DNA of 64,000 bases from the NCBI RefSeq assembly GCF_018139145.2, contig NC_059500.1:53810663-53874662 (forward strand), given 5' to 3'. This document shows positions 1-59,600 of the stretch, piece by piece (the stretch's first letter is position 1; every line of letters starts with the position of its first letter). This stretch comes from Gymnogyps californianus. Its lineage: Eukaryota > Chordata > Aves > Accipitriformes > Cathartidae. A model generated the notes under the pieces. It was not told the DNA's origin. It was given only the letters and a program-made list of their open reading frames with translations, and made no database searches. The position numbers were made by a program, and so were the translations under genes.

Positions 1-1798
1 TAATGCTGTTCAGTACTTTTTTGCTTGAGAGCTAAACCTAATCTGGTTCTTGATAATAATCTAGAAGGAGCCTGCAGGATGACCCATCTCAGAACTTGAT
101 ATACGGTCTTAGTGAAGGATGGTTAAAAAGCCAGACAAGACCAGTAACCCTAGGTGCTGTCACAGAACTGTGTGGTTAGACAATGTGAAGCTGCATACGT
201 GTGACTTCTGTTTTGAAGGTAGACCATGGATTCTCAGTCTTCATGAAAATCTGTTCCAGTCTCAGAGGATAAATCAGTTCTAGAAATTAGTCATGCTTCC
301 CTGTTCACTGCAGAAGAGGTTCTCTTGGGCTACGACACTTTACGGTTCTGTCAAAGCTGCAGATGCAGCTTTAGAACATGCCAAGGATAAAGCTGAGACT
401 TGAGCACGAAGTATAAGCCAATTTAGGGAGATCTACTCACTGCTGCCTATATTTCAAGCAGGGTGTCAAGCATCATTGGCCATGAACAGAGCAGTTTTTT
501 TTAAAAATTTCAGTTTCAGAAAGCTGTAAGAATCAGTCTTGAAAGTTAGCAGTAGTTAGTCTAGAAAGGAACAATCTGTCAGTCTGGTCTGAGACTGGAA
601 CAAATACAAGCTTGAAAGCCAATAGGTACAGGTGTATTTAAGTAACTGTCTTAGAAAGCTGCCCATGCATGGTTTATTCTGGGATGTTGCTTTTTCTGTG
701 TGTAGTGGTGGGGTGTTTCTTTTTTGATAGGAAACAATAATTTGAAAAAAGTTATGAAAGAGTGGTTAGGTGCCTTATGTCTGAACTGTTTAGCTAGCTT
801 CAGCCTCCAGTTGTGGGCTTTTGTAAAGTCTCTTTTCAGTGCTTTCTGTAGGAAGCTCCTTGAGTTTACTTACTTCAGGTGGTACATGATAAATAGAAAA
901 CTCAGCAAGAGCAACTTGAATCTTTCTTTCAGAGTGGTATGAGAAAGCTCCTCCCTTTTCTGTGTTTAAGCACTGGGACTACTTTTGCCACTCACCATAA
1001 GCTGGCATTCATCTCACTGCCCACTAGAATATCTCAAGAGTCTTCAGCTTTAGGATAGGAAATTATGATGTGACAGTAAATTGCATTTGTGGTCTTTTTT
1101 TGGGGGTGGGCTGTCCTTCCTTCAGTTGAAGCCAGTGTACCACCCTCAACAAGTTACCCATCATCTTTTCTAATATCATTATAGCTGTAGATGACTTCTC
1201 CCCTCAGTTTATGACAAGAAGGGACCTCTTTTGTACGGGTTCTGACTAGATTATGCATTCCCGTATTTCTGTTTACTTAGCAGTGGATCTCAACCTGTAG
1301 CTTACAGACACTTCAGCTCTAAAACCATTTAAAGTGGTTGGTTTGGACTAAAACACACTAGGGAAAAATTAGCTTACTTTGGTTGACAAAAGTGATGGTG
1401 AAAATCATACTCAGAAGTGTGACTTCACTCAAGCAGTTTTGCAAGTATACCCTGTGTGAGAGGACTGGGTAGCAAGGAATCCAGCATTGTTGCTGTTTTT
1501 CAGAGGCAACTAGTTTTGTACAGGATGAGAACCAGATCAGGAAAACTTGATGATATGCAAATGCTGGTGAAGGAGGAAATCGGGCATCTTTCTATAGCTT
1601 TTAATGGCAAATGCTTAAGTAGGCCAGGGTGGCAAGAACGAGGGCAGCCAGTTTTATGTGAGCTGGATAAGCAAAGTGAGCGGAGAGATGGTGAGTTGGA
1701 ATTCCATAGAAAATGTTGACCCCCAACTGGTTAAATGGCCCATTTTTCCTATGTTTAGGTTGAGGTAATAGTGCCTAGTTGGAGATGAATAAACCTTT
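1..1798. other. Left flank, no gene recognised
   Basis: No recognisable coding exon, RNA gene or repeat family seen. In other vertebrates ERMP1 lies tail-to-tail with RIC1, so the ERMP1 3' region on the plus strand may be here or further left, but nothing in the bases confirms it. Confidence 0.4.
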
Positions 1799-2183
1799 TG
1801 TGGTGTGTTAACCTTGGCTGGCTGCCAGATGCCCACCAAACTGCGCTCTCCTGCCCTCTCCTCAGCAGGCCCGGAGGAGAAAATAAGATGAAAAAGCTCA
1901 TGGGTTGAGACAGGGAGATTACTCACCAGTTACCATAATAGGCAAAACAAACTGGCCTTGGGGAAAATTAATTTAATTTATTGCCAATTAACAATAAAGT
2001 AGGATAGCAGCAAACAAAGAGAAAAATAAAAACATCCTCCCCTTTCTTCCCAGACTCAACTTCACTCTTCCACCTCCTCTTCCACAGTGGTGCAGAGGGA
2101 TTGGGGATGGTCAGTTGAAGGTCAGGTCGTGGTCAGCCTGTAACAGTTCCTCTGTGCTGCTCCTTCCTCCTCACACTGTTCCC

Positions 2184-2465
2184 CTACTCCAGCATGGGTC
2201 CCTCCCATGGGATATAGTCTTTCATGAACTGCTCCAATGTGGATCCTCCTCTCGATGGGGTAGTCCTTCAGGAACAGACTGTTCCAGCATAGGTCCCCCA
2301 TGGGCCGCAGTTCCTGTCAGGAGCCTGTTCCTGTGTGGGCTCTCCATGGGCTGCAGCTTCCTTCAGGGCTCGTCCCCCTGCTCTGGTGTGGGGGCCTCCA
2401 CAGCCTACAGTGTGGATATCTGCTCTGATGTGCTCCAAATGGGTTGCAGGGGGACAGTCTGATTC
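2184..2465 (-). repeat. Degenerate tandem units inside the outer LTR
   Basis: Six diverged units start at about 2184, 2229, 2279, 2325, 2378 and 2420 (42-53 bp apart). Each opens CTNYTCY..TG and continues to a CCATGGG..GCAG core. Unit-number variation of this kind is typical of this LTR family's internal array. Confidence 0.7.
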
Positions 2466-2509
2466 ACCATGGTCTAAAAAGTAACTGTTGAACAACAGTA
2501 GCACAGCAG

Positions 2510-3070
2510 TGTCATGGTTTAACCCCAGCCAGCAGCTAAGCACCACACAGCTGCTCCCTCACTCCCCCCCTGCTCCCAGTGGGATGGGGATGAGAATTGG
2601 GAAAGAAGGTAAAACTTGTGGGTTGAGATAAGAACAGTTTAATAACTAAAGTAAAATATAATACTAACAATAATAATAGTCATGAAAAGGAATATAACAA
2701 AAAAAGAAGAGAAAAAAAAAAAAGAAAAAAAACTCCAGTGATCCACAGTGCAACTGCTTACCACCTACCGACCGATGCCAGAGCCATGATCCACCCCTCC
2801 TGGCCAACTCCCCCCTATTTATATACTGGGCATGACATTCTATGGTATGGAATACCCCTTTGGCTAGTTCCGGTCAGCTGCCCCAGCTATGCTCCCTCCC
2901 AGCTTGCTGGCAGAGCACAGGAAACTGAAAAATCCTTAACTTAGGATAAGCGCTACTTAACATGCTGATGTTTTAGTTGTTGCTATCAACAGTATTCTCA
3001 CACTAAATCCAAAACACAGCACTGTACCAGCTACTAAGAAGAAAATTAACTCTAAGCCAAAACCAGGACA
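2510..3070 (-). mobile_element. Second LTR nested in the outer LTR (solo, 561 bp)
   Basis: Bounded by TGTCATGGTTTAACCC and AAAACCAGGACA, the signature of a widespread avian ERV LTR. The sense strand is minus: it starts TGTCCTGGTTTTGG and has a TATATAAAT box at 2817-2825. Flanks AGCAG (2505-2509) and AATAG (3071-3075) each differ by one transition from AGTAG, found at the matching point of an unoccupied paralogous copy (3846-3850). This supports a 5-bp duplication and ERVL-type integration. No coding region. Confidence 0.85.
2817..2825 (-). promoter_or_regulatory. LTR TATA box
   Basis: TATATAAAT on the minus strand within the nested LTR, at the position expected for its U3 promoter. Activity is unknown. 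Confidence 0.5.
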
Positions 3071-3809
3071 AATAGTAAGATACTAAGAATGTTAGTATTA
3101 TCAGTGTATGTGTTTACTTGTACAGATCCACAGGCTGCAGTGCCTGGAGCACCTCCTCCTGCTCCTTCTTTATGGGCCTGGCTGTCTGCAGGACTGTTCC
3201 TCGCATCTTTTTTTCCTCACTCATCTCTCACAGCTGCTGCACAGCATTGTTTTACCCTGTGTTGAGTATTACAGAGAGGAGGCACCAGCTTGGCTGATGG
3301 GCTCAGCTGTGTCCTGTGGTGGGTCTGTTGGAACTGGCTGTGTCTGACACAGGCAGCTCCTGAGCTCTACTCACTGAGGCCACCCCTGCTGCCCTCCTTG
3401 CTACCACACCCTTGTGACCTAAACCCAATACACCTCTTTTCAAAAGAACAGGTGGATGTAACTTCAAAGATGCACTAATAAGGTAATTTTTTACTTAGAA
3501 GCTTGATACCTGCATCCTGTAAAACAGGCCATAGGGGTATGATGTGGCAAACCAAAACAATCTTCATTGCGTAGTTTCTTTGAGAGCTTTGTTTCTCTGA
3601 GACAACATACTTGAATTCTGGTAATTTACTGTTAATGGCTTGAAGTCAGAAATAGTTATTTTCCACAGGAGTAACTTCAAGTAAAGTTGAATACTTTTGT
3701 CTTTTAATTACAGGTATAACAGCAGTGAAATTGAAATACAAAATTAGCACATAAGATTTGCATAGAGATAATTACTACTAAAGAAGTACAAACTTCTAAA
3801 ATTTCACAA

Positions 3810-3914
3810 CTAAAAAAAGATTTAACTGCTAAACAACAGTAGCACAGTAGTAAGATACTAATATTAAGAATGTTAGCATATCAGTTAATTTATGTTTTTA
3901 CTTGTACAGATCCA
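3810..3914. repeat. Second copy of the sequence surrounding the nested LTR
   Basis: From CTAAAAAAAG to ACAGATCCA, this matches 2474-2509 joined to 3071-3130, that is the flanks of the nested LTR with the LTR removed. The shared core AACAACAGTAGCACAG and the tail TTTACTTGTACAGATCCA are identical. This copy holds the empty insertion site. Confidence 0.8.
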
Positions 3915-4003
3915 AAACCTGAACAGCAGAAAGCTGATCAGGGTGGGCTTGGCTTACATCATTACCACAGAAACACAGAAAAATATTAACTTGAAGCACA
4001 GTT

Positions 4004-4009
4004 TTTATT
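4004..4009 (-). terminator. Candidate polyadenylation signal AATAAA, distal
   Basis: Minus-strand AATAAA in AAGAAATAAAAACTG, 1.6 kb past the RIC1 stop. It would give a longer 3' UTR isoform if used. Confidence 0.35.
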
Positions 4010-4556
4010 TCTTTTAACATAGATTAAGCAGGTTTTTTATCATAAAAAAGCTTTAAGTATCCCCTTATAACAATAATGGATTTTGACGTCAGATCACAAC
4101 AGGCTTGTAGGTATGACAGACATTATCTGTAACCAGTAGCTACAATGCAGACTAAGCTTAATGCTGGGACTCTTGAACCGGATTTCTTTCCTATAGCTTC
4201 AATATTAGTTTCAGCTCTTAAATGGAAATTCACACTGCATTCACTGAAATCTCCAGCTTTCCAAGTAATACTTGCAATTATTGCACTTGTACTGGTTGTA
4301 TTGGCTTAGTAAAGCCATTCTAAAGCAACAGTTTAATATTTGTACATTTTAAAGCACTTGATCTTATCTACAAAGGAAATAAAGATGATAAAACCACAAT
4401 ATATTTCAACTTAATTGTGAATATTCTTAATGTTCAGAGTTTAAATGGATGTGCATTTAGTAACTACACTAGAAAAGCAACAGATGCTGTAACTACCCTA
4501 TGATGACTAGTTTGGTCCATGTCAGTAATCAAGTGATGTTATAAAAAATAAACTAG

Positions 4557-4562
4557 TTTATT
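4557..4562 (-). terminator. Candidate polyadenylation signal AATAAA, proximal
   Basis: Minus-strand AATAAA in ACAAAATAAACTAG, 1.04 kb past the RIC1 stop. It is the first canonical hexamer downstream of the stop. Confidence 0.4.
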
Positions 4563-5487
4563 TTGTATAAAATGAGTAATGTTGCATTTTTGTTGAGATT
4601 GCACAGTACAAACAAGCTAATATCTAAATTAATACTGTTACAGGTAGTTATAACATAGAGACAGCAGCTAGAAAAAATAAGTACCTCAAAGCAACAGACT
4701 TCTGCAGCCAGCTTTCCATAACATTGTATGAAAGTTAAATATGTCTTCGTTACAAGTATGCATATTATAAAATGTTTGAAAAATGTTTAAGTATGAGCTG
4801 TTAAACTAATTTTCCATAGCAAGAGTATATGATGATTATTTACATTTAAAAAATTCATTTTTCAGAAAAGAATTTACAATGAAATAAATAACCTTCAGCG
4901 ATCCCTTAAAACCCAACTACAAGATCTGTAAGTGGCAGTAAAAAACAGGTAAGCCACCTTGTGTCAATGTTAGGTCAGTAAAGTATGCCTCATCCAGAAA
5001 GAAGTGCAACTCTGCTTTAACTTTACTAGTCATCTAGGAACATGCACAATACATATAGGTACCTTCAAATAAGGTACAACCTTGAGTATTTGTACAAGAG
5101 TATTCACAAAAACATACAATATATTTTACAGTCCTTTAATACAAAATATCAATATCAAACCAATCTGAACTGCATTGATCAGACATTTCTTCGGCAGACA
5201 AGCTGCGAAGGATAACAGTTTTAAAATTTAATCCCCTCTTCACCTTTTAAACTCAAGCAAGAGATAAGTAGTTCAGAACGTGTGTTGGTGATGTAAAGGT
5301 ACTGATGAACATTAACTGAACCTGTCTCCATATGTATTCACTGTCTTTCAATGCTATTAAGTATCAAAACCTAAAGCTGCAGTCTGAAGACTGCATCAAA
5401 AAAAAAACCAATCTTGCCTCCTTTTGAAATCATTAGATGAAACTGCTGCTTAGTTATCCCCACTAAAGATTTCAAAGATTGAAATAC

Positions 5488-5510
5488 AAAAAAAAAAAAA
5501 AAAAAAAAAA
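5488..5510. repeat. A23 homopolymer in the RIC1 3' UTR
   Basis: Twenty-three consecutive A on the plus strand, about 95 nt after the RIC1 stop. The length is likely to vary and to be hard to sequence. Confidence 0.95.
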
Positions 5511-5603
5511 GAAAAACAGTTCGAATCCAAAACATGGAAGCATGTTTAACAGCTGGTTTGCTTCCTTTCACACCTGATGCTCGGGAAGTTGTTCATCTTC
5601 CAT

Positions 5604-55293
<49,690 letters not shown>

Positions 55294-55930
55294 GGCTGTA
55301 GATTTCCCTCTTCCCGAGAAGCGAGCTCTCAGCTTACTCTAGCCTAGGCGGGGGACGGCGGGGACATGAGCCGAAGGAGAGATGCAGGAGGGCTCGCTGC
55401 CCGCTCGACGGCCTCCGCACGAAGGGCTCTGAGCAGCGGCCCGGGGCTGACCATGCATAACCACCAGCAAAGCGACGGGACCCCTCGGCTCACCACCACG
55501 GCCCGCGCCCAGGAGGGGGCTGGCTAAGGCCTCCGCGCCGCTGGGAGCCGCGGGCCGTCGCCCCCAGCCGCCGCCGCCGGTGCTTTCGCGCGGGCGTGGG
55601 GGCGGGGAGCGCCGCAGCCGCCGCGGGCAGAGGCGGAGGCGAGGCCGGGGAGGAGCGAGAGGCAAGCGGGCCGCGGCTTGAGGGAGGCGGCGGAGGAGGC
55701 GGCCGGTCACTGCTCCGAGCGGGCCCGCGGGAGCTGCGGCGGCTGCAGCGGCGGCTCCTCCCTCCTGCGGGTGCGTCGCCCGCCCGCTCTCCGTGTCGCT
55801 GTCGTCGTCGCTGCCGCCGAGGCCCCCGCCGCCATCTCCTCCCGCCCCCTCCCCCTCTTCCTCTTCCTCCTCCTCCTCCCCCGCTACGGCGTCTGAACGC
55901 CGCGGCCCCGAACGCGACGGCAGCCCAGCG
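55294..55930 (-). other. RIC1: RIC1 5' UTR (approximate)
   Basis: GC-rich leader upstream of the ATG, with an in-frame stop at 55339-55341. The upper limit is a guess from the promoter motifs at 55953-56020. A leader intron cannot be ruled out. Confidence 0.4.
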
Positions 55931-55952
55931 GCGGAGGGAGGGGGAGGGCGGT

Positions 55953-55966
55953 GGCGGGGCGGGGCC
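55953..55966 (+). promoter_or_regulatory. Overlapping Sp1/GC boxes
   Basis: GGCGGGGCGGGGCC, two overlapping GGGCGG cores, about 660 bp upstream of the RIC1 ATG. Confidence 0.6.
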
Positions 55967-55982
55967 GAGCGCGGAGGCGCCC

Positions 55983-55987
55983 ATTGG
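55983..55987 (-). promoter_or_regulatory. CCAAT box (NF-Y type)
   Basis: GGCCAATGGG on the minus strand, in RIC1 orientation, between the GC boxes and the CRE. Confidence 0.55.
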
Positions 55988-56012
55988 CCCCGGCGATGGG
56001 ACCGCACGGAAG

Positions 56013-56020
56013 TGACGTCA
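56013..56020. promoter_or_regulatory. Palindromic CRE (TGACGTCA)
   Basis: A perfect full CRE, bound by CREB/ATF family factors, 26 bp from the CCAAT box and about 720 bp upstream of the RIC1 ATG. Confidence 0.6.
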
Positions 56021-56146
56021 GAGGCGTCGGAGGCGTCTGAGGCTCCCGCCCCCGGCCCCGAGAGGCTCCGTGCCAAGGTTCCGGGGAAAAACGCGCGCGC
56101 CGGCGTCGCAGGCGGGGAGGGAATGGGCGGGGGGGACGCATGCGGA

Positions 56147-56156
56147 TGCGCATGCG
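56147..56156. promoter_or_regulatory. NRF1-like motif 1
   Basis: TGCGCATGCG, matching the GCGCATGCGC core of the NRF1 consensus at nine of ten positions. Confidence 0.5.
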
Positions 56157-56187
56157 GGGGGGAGGGGAAGCGCGGGGAGGGGTGTTC

Positions 56188-56198
56188 TGCGCAAGCGC
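56188..56198. promoter_or_regulatory. NRF1-like motif 2
   Basis: TGCGCAAGCGC, an NRF1-type palindrome with one central mismatch. Confidence 0.45.
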
Positions 56199-56228
56199 GC
56201 AAAGGCGCAGTCCCCCGGGCCACTTGAC

Positions 56229-56290
56229 GGGGGGGGGGGGGGTGTCTGGTGCCGGTGTGCGCATGCGGGGGGGGGGGGGGGGGGGGGGGG
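56229..56290 (+). repeat. G14 and G24 homopolymers in the CpG island
   Basis: Fourteen G (56229-56242) and twenty-four G (56267-56290) separated by 24 bases containing an NRF1-like motif. Strong G-quadruplex potential on the plus strand. Confidence 0.9.
56258..56267. promoter_or_regulatory. NRF1-like motif 3
   Basis: TGCGCATGCG, identical to motif 1, directly abutting the 24-base G run. Confidence 0.5.
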
Positions 56291-56600
56291 CGGGGGAGGA
56301 GCACTCGCCCCAGCGTGGCCGGGGAGTGGGGGTCCTCGCCGACGAGTGGTCGGTGAGGGGCTAGGGTGGCCCTCCGCCGGCCCACCGTCGCAGGACGTGT
56401 CCGCAGGGCGGTAAAAACCGCTCCGAACAGGCAAGCCGGGAGGCTGCGGTGCTCGGGTAAGGCTCGGCGTCTGGCTCCCGCCGCCGGCGCTTGGGCTGCT
56501 CTCGCCTCACAGCCCTGGGAGGCCTGGGCCTGCGTCGGGGCTTGGTGCTGCCGGAGCCTTTGTCCCTTTCGCACCGCCTGCGACTTAGGAGATGAAGAGG

Positions 56601-59600
56601 TTGTTTAGTGACAGAGGGGTGCCAGGGAGGGCTGCTGTACGTGATAAAGGCAAGTCTGGGTGAGAAAGACCTGTGAGTCGCCAGCATGATCGTTGCCGTC
56701 GAAGCTGTGTTTTGGGGACAAGATGAGCGCAGGCGCAGGGAACAGTTGCTCACGCAGTGTATGTGCAGCATCGTGGTTTTGGCGTCAAGCTTCTGCCAGG
56801 TGCTGGCACAAACATTTCTCCCAAGTGATGAGTTGGATCAAGGATCTGATTCATCCAAAAAAAAAAAAAAAACCAAAAAACCCCAAGCTTTTTTTTTTTC
56901 CTGCTAGGATATTATTCATCCAACACCTGTTCCTGAATCCTGTTTCCATGATTGCCCAAATGCTTTCATTCACACATTGAGAGAGCAGGAGCATGTGGTG
57001 TGAAGGATGAAAAGTAGAAACTAAAGCTATAGCTTTAGACGTAGTGAATGAGGCTTGTTAATCTCCTCTTGTAATTGGAAAATAAAAGGAGATGGAGGAG
57101 ACCTAAAGGTAGATGTCCACACCATTGCAAGGGCAGTGCCTGTGTTGGAAATAAATAGCTACCAGTAGAAATAATCAGGAAAGTTTACCGAACCAGTCCC
57201 CCAGCACTGCTTAGAGGAGTTCCTCTGGACTGAGCTGTCTCGAAACGGGTCTCACTGCATGCAAATTACCCAGTTCCCTTCAAAGAACATGGTTGGTCCC
57301 CACACCTAAGGCCTGCTCTCTCCTAATACCTTTCTGGTAATAAATTGTTGTTACCATATGAATACCATGTTCCAGATGAAATATTTCTGTCTGAACAAAA
57401 ACACAAAAAGGGAAGTGAGTTATAAGGATGTACATATTAGAATCCAGACAAAACCGTAATATGCCTTGAAAAAAAATGTAGTAAAGGAGCAAAATACCAA
57501 GGTATTTCGTACCCTAGACTTTTAAAGGGGCAACTTGGAAATGCCTTACCATCAAATTCTCTGCTGTCAAATAGATGCCAATCAATGCTTCTGTTACAAA
57601 CACCGTCCTTGCTATAGTCTCTTCTCTGAACCCTTTTTGGCCTGCTTTTTTGATAGCTAGCCTTCTAAATTAGGAAATGGAAATAATGTTCAGGAATGTA
57701 ACAGCATCTCATTTATTAACTCCTGTTCTATTCCTCATATTACAAAATAAATGGCACAAAATACATCCTGAAGAATAGGTATGACTTTTAGAATCATCCT
57801 TCTTCTGGATTAATTACATTTTGCTAAGTTCATCTTGATGAAAGTACAGAGAAATTTCTGAAAGAAAGTCCATGAAACAATTAGTAAGGGACCTGTGTGT
57901 CTTTCATCCTTCTTTGTAGCTTCCTTAGTTAATGCTACAGCATCCTAACACATGTAGACATAAGAGGCAAGCATGCTTCCAGCTTGTGCTGTTCCTGCAG
58001 AACAATGCCAGGTTGTGTGCTGAGAGCAGCATTAATGAAGGAAACAGCTACTGCTGTTAATAGCCACTACATTGTAGGATTTTGTTGTAACTGTACATTG
58101 TGCAAAAAGTAGAGACTGAAGTCTTTGTAATGTTTGCATTGCTGCTATTGTTGCTTTCTCTGTGGAGAGGCATGAGGCACATAACTGAAATTAGAAATGA
58201 TGATGGTGCAGTGTTTCGTTAAAAGTGTGACTATCAAAATCCTCACATCAGTGATATGAATATGATCTAAACTGTGTCATTTTTGGTACATTTTTGTGGG
58301 CTGAATCAAGAGCATATTTAGATGCCTAGAATGGTAATTTGGTAATAATATACTTATTTAATCATAGCGTGTTTGTACTCCAGTACAAAAACATAAGTAT
58401 ATTTCTCAGTGTTGCGGTATGGGAATGTAACTCAGAATACCCTGGGATGCAAAAGTTGTGTAGAAATTAAATGCATGCAGGGGACCAAAGTCACAGTTTC
58501 TTGAACAGATCTAGCGGTGGCTACCAAGGCACAATTACAGGATATAGCATCAGGACTATGATAAAGCTCAACAGAATTGTGAAAGCCCGTTATGCACAGA
58601 GGTCCAGTTGTCAGTTGTCATCAAGTTCACCTAGCTGAAGATAAGACTTGCTTGCAGCTGCCTACTCAGTGACAATCATGTTGTTTTGGAAACTGCACTC
58701 TTGAGATAGCTGTGTCCTGAAAAGGAAGAGCTCAGGCAGAGCTGTGGGAACATCCAGGGACATTGAAATGTCATAAGCCTAGATACATGAGTCTAGATAA
58801 TAGCAGGATAGCGAAAGGAAGGAGGGGACACTGCTGGTGGCAAAAGTAGATCCAGGATGAAAATGTTGCAGGAGGATAGGTATTCTGCACAGTTGCCACT
58901 GTTAAGACTCCTGGTGTTGATTTGCAGCTGTTGCCATGAGCTGTCATTTAGATTGTGCAGCTAGCTCTCACCTAATGTTGTGTCTGCAGCTGTTGCATGA
59001 ACAATTATGGAGGGTGTGTTTCCCTTGTATGTGAAATTTAAAAAAAAAAATGACCCCTCCCCCCACTATTATCACTACCAGCAACATAGCTCAAAGCCAA
59101 AAAAACTTACAGAAAGAGTGTTAGTGAGGCATGGTCATAGTCAATGGCATGAAGTTTTTGCCATGCTGCTTACAGATGCAGGCATTATGTCATATAAACC
59201 ACAGAAGGTATGTGACTAGACATGAGCATCTGTGTTATATACATCATAATATCTTTATTAAGTCATCTTGACTTCTTAAAACTGGTTATGGAACAAACGA
59301 GTCCTTTACCTTGCAGATTTCTGCTGCTGAAATGTGAAGATTGCCATAGATTAGCCTGTTAGTTAAACTGCCTGTTCTATTAGTCATCCTTTGACCTACC
59401 AAAAATGGACTTTTTCATTAAGAACAGATCCGTTTCAACAGAACAATGTAGGGCAAATATTCAGCTCATTTTCCTATAGACCATCCACACAGATGATTTC
59501 AGAGGGTGAATTATAATGGTTGTTACCATCCTTAAAGATGGAATCTAAAGAAATATCAAAATATTAACATCAGAAATTTAAAAAAAAAAAAAACAGTAAA

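Larger units (their letters stand above)
1799..3432 (-). mobile_element. ERVL-like long terminal repeat (outer), interrupted
   Basis: Starts TGTGGTGTGTTAACC and ends ACCCAATACA, a layout I recognise from a large LTR family frequent in bird genomes. The sense direction is minus: it begins TGTATTGGGTTT and carries AATAAA near 1975-1985. Flanks CCTTT (1794-1798) and CCTCT (3433-3437) look like a 5-bp target duplication with one change. It is split by foreign sequence at about 2476-3128, which includes a second LTR. No gag, pol or env is visible, so it is a solo LTR. Confidence 0.75.
3433..4556. other. Downstream flank of RIC1
   Basis: AT-rich sequence holding the 3810-3914 duplicate and the distal AATAAA. 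Part may be a long RIC1 3' UTR. No other feature seen. Confidence 0.4.
4557..5603 (-). other. RIC1: RIC1 3' UTR (probable extent)
   Basis: Directly downstream of the stop. An uninterrupted A run (5488-5510, so U23 in the transcript) begins about 95 nt after the stop. The first AATAAA on the minus strand is at 4557-4562, and a second at 4004-4009 could extend the UTR. The real 3' end cannot be fixed without transcript data. Confidence 0.5.
55360..56600. promoter_or_regulatory. RIC1: CpG-island promoter of RIC1
   Basis: About 1.2 kb of very high GC and CpG density in an otherwise AT-rich window, starting immediately upstream of the RIC1 start codon. There is no TATA box near the likely start. 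It contains GC boxes, an inverted CCAAT, a palindromic CRE and three NRF1-type motifs, a housekeeping arrangement. Islands of this kind often fire in both directions, but no plus-strand gene is recognisable. Confidence 0.85.

Noticed and set aside
1..1798. Possible 3' end of ERMP1 on the plus strand, expected from mammalian synteny
   Set aside because: No recognisable ERMP1 coding sequence or convincing 3' UTR landmark is visible, so only the expectation is recorded.
2184..2465. Regularly spaced units that could suggest a CRISPR-like or minisatellite locus
   Set aside because: The units are diverged, contiguous and without unique spacers, and belong to the internal array of the outer LTR in a eukaryotic genome.
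55490..56434. Several other 100-165 codon frames on both strands in the CpG island
   Set aside because: Same GC-driven absence of stops; low-complexity repeats of P, R, G and A; no recognisable protein.
55339..56574. 411-codon minus-strand open frame, Pro/Arg/Ala-rich, upstream of RIC1
   Set aside because: It lies entirely within the CpG island, where stop codons are scarce. The composition is a GC artefact with overlapping frames open on both strands. It ends at the TAG in the RIC1 leader and shows no domain.
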